A stretch of DNA of 6,280 nt from NCBI GenBank assembly GCA_018821425.1, contig JAHJMH010000013.1, forward strand, positions 1-6,280, read 5' to 3'. The notes below the pieces were generated by a model. The model saw nothing but the letters and a program-made list of their open reading frames with translations. It did not search any database and was not told where the DNA came from. Position numbers and translations under genes: made by a program. Position 1 is the stretch's first letter. The number at the start of each line of letters is the position of its first letter. Positions 4,814 to 6,280 of the stretch are shown here, in pieces. The stretch is from Nanobdellota archaeon (GTDB lineage: Archaea; Nanobdellota; Nanobdellia; Pacearchaeales; GW2011-AR1).

Positions 4814-5890
4814 ATGGCGTTAGATTTTGCAACAGAAGCAATAAAGAATGCAGAGAGTCACAGCATTAACTTTGACGATTTGAAAGCCGGAAAGGCGAGT
4901 ATCAAAGTTTTTGGTGTGGGAGGTATGGGTTGTAATGCGGTAACATGGCTTTACAACAAAGGTATTAATGGAGCAACTGTTTATGCAGTTAACACCGATG
5001 CACTTCACCTTAGCGTTTCCAAAGCTGATGAGAAAATTCTTATTGGTAAGGAATTGACGCGTGGATTGGGAGCGGGCGGAAATCCTGCAAAAGGAAGAGA
5101 GGCGGCGAAGGAAGTTCTTTCTGAACTTAAGAAAGCTACTTCTGGAGCAGATATGGTTTTCATCATCGCAGGAATGGGTGGTGGAACTGGAACGGGCGCG
5201 GCAGCAGTTATTTCTCAGCTTGCTAAAGAAACAGGAGCGGTTGTTATTGGTGTTGTTACAATGCCCTTTGAATCTGAGAAGGCAAGAATTGACAAAGCAG
5301 AGTTTGGACTTCAAGAACTTAGAGACGTTACGGATACATGCATCGTTCTTGATAACAATAGACTTGTCGACATCGCAGGGCAGCTTCCAATTGAGCAAGC
5401 GTTTGCAGTGGCGAACGAGCTTGTAAGCACAATGTGTAAAGGAATTGTTGAAACCATTACATTGCCTAGCTTGATCAATCTTGATTATGCGGACGTTTCT
5501 GCAATTATGAAAAACGGAGGTGTTGCTGTTATTGGTATTGGCGAAGACGATTCTTCTGAGAAAGTGACTCAAGCTGTCAGGCAAGCTCTTACACATCCTC
5601 TACTTGATGTGGATTATAAGGGCGCTACTGGAGCGTTGATACACGTTACGTGTGGTCCCGATTTGAAACTTGAAGAGTTTGACCACATTGGAAGAATTGT
5701 TTCGGAAAACTTGGGACCTGAAGCGAATGTTATTATTGGTGCTAGAATTAGCAAAGAGTTTACGGGAAAGGTCAGAGTTATTACCATTATGACGGGCGTG
5801 AGTTCACCTTATCTTCTTGGGAAGCCTACTGAAGAAAGTTCGAATGTTTCAAAAGAAGTTTCCGATTTAGGAATAGAAGTTTGGAGATAA
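4814..5890 (+). CDS. ftsZ: Cell division GTPase FtsZ (archaeal FtsZ1-like)
   Basis: Tubulin-like GTPase that polymerises into the cytoplasmic division ring. The 358 residues comprise an N-terminal extension (1-29), a GTP-binding domain with GVGGMGCNAV (34-43), NTDALHL (60-66), TRGLGAGGNP (82-91), the tubulin signature GGGTGTG (122-128) and PFESEKARIDKAEFGL (151-166), and the T7 catalytic loop NLDYAD (222-227) that completes the next subunit's active site. The C-terminal domain runs to MTGVSSPYLL, then a short linker and a conserved-looking tail, LGIEVWR, which could bind a membrane anchor such as SepF (inferred). NTDALHL and TRGLGAGG fit archaeal FtsZ1 better than FtsZ2. All key residues are intact. 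It lies alone between a structured upstream region and a terminator, so it is probably monocistronic. Confidence 0.96.
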   Translation: MALDFATEAIKNAESHSINFDDLKAGKASIKVFGVGGMGCNAVTWLYNKGINGATVYAVNTDALHLSVSKADEKILIGKELTRGLGAGGNPAKGREAAKEVLSELKKATSGADMVFIIAGMGGGTGTGAAAVISQLAKETGAVVIGVVTMPFESEKARIDKAEFGLQELRDVTDTCIVLDNNRLVDIAGQLPIEQAFAVANELVSTMCKGIVETITLPSLINLDYADVSAIMKNGGVAVIGIGEDDSSEKVTQAVRQALTHPLLDVDYKGATGALIHVTCGPDLKLEEFDHIGRIVSENLGPEANVIIGARISKEFTGKVRVITIMTGVSSPYLLGKPTEESSNVSKEVSDLGIEVWR

Positions 5891-5925
5891 TTGCTTCAAA
5901 AGAAATTAGATAAATTTATTTTTTT

Positions 5926-5956
5926 CGCCCTTTGATTTTTGAGGGCGGTTTTTATT
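5926..5956 (+). terminator. Intrinsic-type terminator after ftsZ
   Basis: CGCCCT (5926-5931) pairs with AGGGCG (5942-5947), extendable by one T-G pair, and is followed by GTTTTTATT. A T run also precedes the stem (5918-5925), so it could act in both directions, towards ftsZ and towards the convergent minus-strand gene. It lies 35 bases after the ftsZ stop codon. Confidence 0.7.
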
Positions 5957-6162
5957 CTTACCCAATTAGATTTGTCCCGCCCACCCTCCCAAAGAGAGAA
6001 AGAGAATTTGCGCGCTTCGTGCGATTGATGTTAATTCAAAACAGACTTTGTCATGTTTTTCATTATGAATAAAATTAAGCGAGGAAATTCTTATGAGGAT
6101 TAATTGAACTAGATGTGATTCTATCCTGTTATCAAAATTTTGGAGCAGGGTGTAGAAAGAAA
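5957..6162. other. Gene-free stretch between two convergent genes
   Basis: About 200 bases with no convincing gene. A short GC-rich inverted motif, CGCGCTTCGTGCG, lies at 6010-6022. Open frames are short and of low quality on both strands. It may hold the 3' untranslated end of the minus-strand gene or decayed sequence. Confidence 0.5.
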
Positions 6163-6280
6163 TCAATAAACCTTATTCAGTTTCTTCATCTTTTTTTTGT
6201 CGTATTCGTGGAAGTAAAGAATTCTGTCTAGGTCTATCGGGGATTTTTTGGTGTGTTTCTTTTCTCTTTCGTAGCCAATT
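6163..6280 (-). CDS. Unrecognised protein, C-terminal 38 codons
   Basis: The minus-strand frame entering from the right edge stays open from 6279 to TGA at 6163-6165. The visible peptide contains IGYEREKKH, SPIDLDRILYFHEYD and a Lys-rich end, KKKMKKLNKVY. Ten of 38 residues are Lys. The regular charged/hydrophobic pattern (LDRILYFHEY) looks like real protein, whereas the other two frames look poorer. No family is recognised from this fragment. It is convergent with ftsZ. Confidence 0.6.
   Translation of the reverse strand, partial: IGYEREKKHTKKSPIDLDRILYFHEYDKKKMKKLNKVY

Noticed and set aside
4820..5596. Long minus-strand open frame across ftsZ
   Set aside because: It is antisense to the conserved FtsZ GTPase domain with Cys/Ser/Asn-rich nonsense composition. 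It is a shadow of the real gene.
5966..6166. 66-codon minus-strand frame starting at TTG
   Set aside because: Rare start, no family resemblance, poor composition and low-complexity AT-rich sequence. Its overlap with the stop of the neighbouring frame is probably chance.

Overview
The window most likely comes from the chromosome of a low-GC, lysine- and isoleucine-rich archaeon, probably of the DPANN group (Woesearchaeota/Pacearchaeota-like). The support is an archaeal-type FtsZ (FtsZ1-like), a GatB amidotransferase subunit, and several genes whose start codon lies about 24-28 bases after a TATA-like element with no ribosome binding site, which is the layout of archaeal leaderless transcripts. 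The lineage is inferred from style and gene content, not from a database match.

Left part (1-1535): a diversity-generating retroelement (DGR). The first 119 bases are the 3' end of a target gene whose C-terminus looks like the C-type-lectin/FGE-sulfatase fold of DGR variable proteins. Its last codons form a variable repeat (VR, 13-95). A matching template repeat (TR, 365-447) lies 22 bases before a reverse transcriptase gene (470-1535). Over 83 aligned bases, 17 of 27 template adenines differ in the VR, but only 1 of 56 non-adenine bases does. This is the hallmark of adenine-specific mutagenic retrohoming. The reverse transcriptase has DGR motifs (YVDD, LGNLTSQ) but is split into two frames exactly at a run of ten G residues (1188-1197). 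Nine or twelve G would restore one 354-355 aa protein. A slippage-controlled (phase-variable) DGR is therefore possible, with a recent inactivating mutation or a homopolymer sequencing error as the plain alternatives. No avd accessory gene is visible.

Middle part (1465-4459): gatB on the minus strand overlaps the 3' end of the reverse transcriptase tail to tail. It is divergent from a calcineurin-like metallophosphoesterase across 74 bases carrying one TATA-like element for each gene. A metallo-beta-lactamase-fold hydrolase of the UPF0173/UlaG-like family follows on the plus strand, 41 bases downstream and with its own TATA-like element.

Right part (4460-6280): a 354-base gene-free stretch with a tandem AT-armed hairpin repeat, a strong 14-pair hairpin and two small hairpins leads into ftsZ. 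Unlike its neighbours, ftsZ has a clear Shine-Dalgarno sequence and possibly a long structured leader. It ends in an intrinsic-type terminator. About 200 bases without a convincing gene follow, then the C-terminal 38 codons of an unrecognised minus-strand gene run off the right edge.

The housekeeping genes (gatB in tRNA-dependent amidation, ftsZ in division) show that the DGR sits in an ordinary chromosomal neighbourhood rather than in an obvious virus. The genes do not form one pathway.
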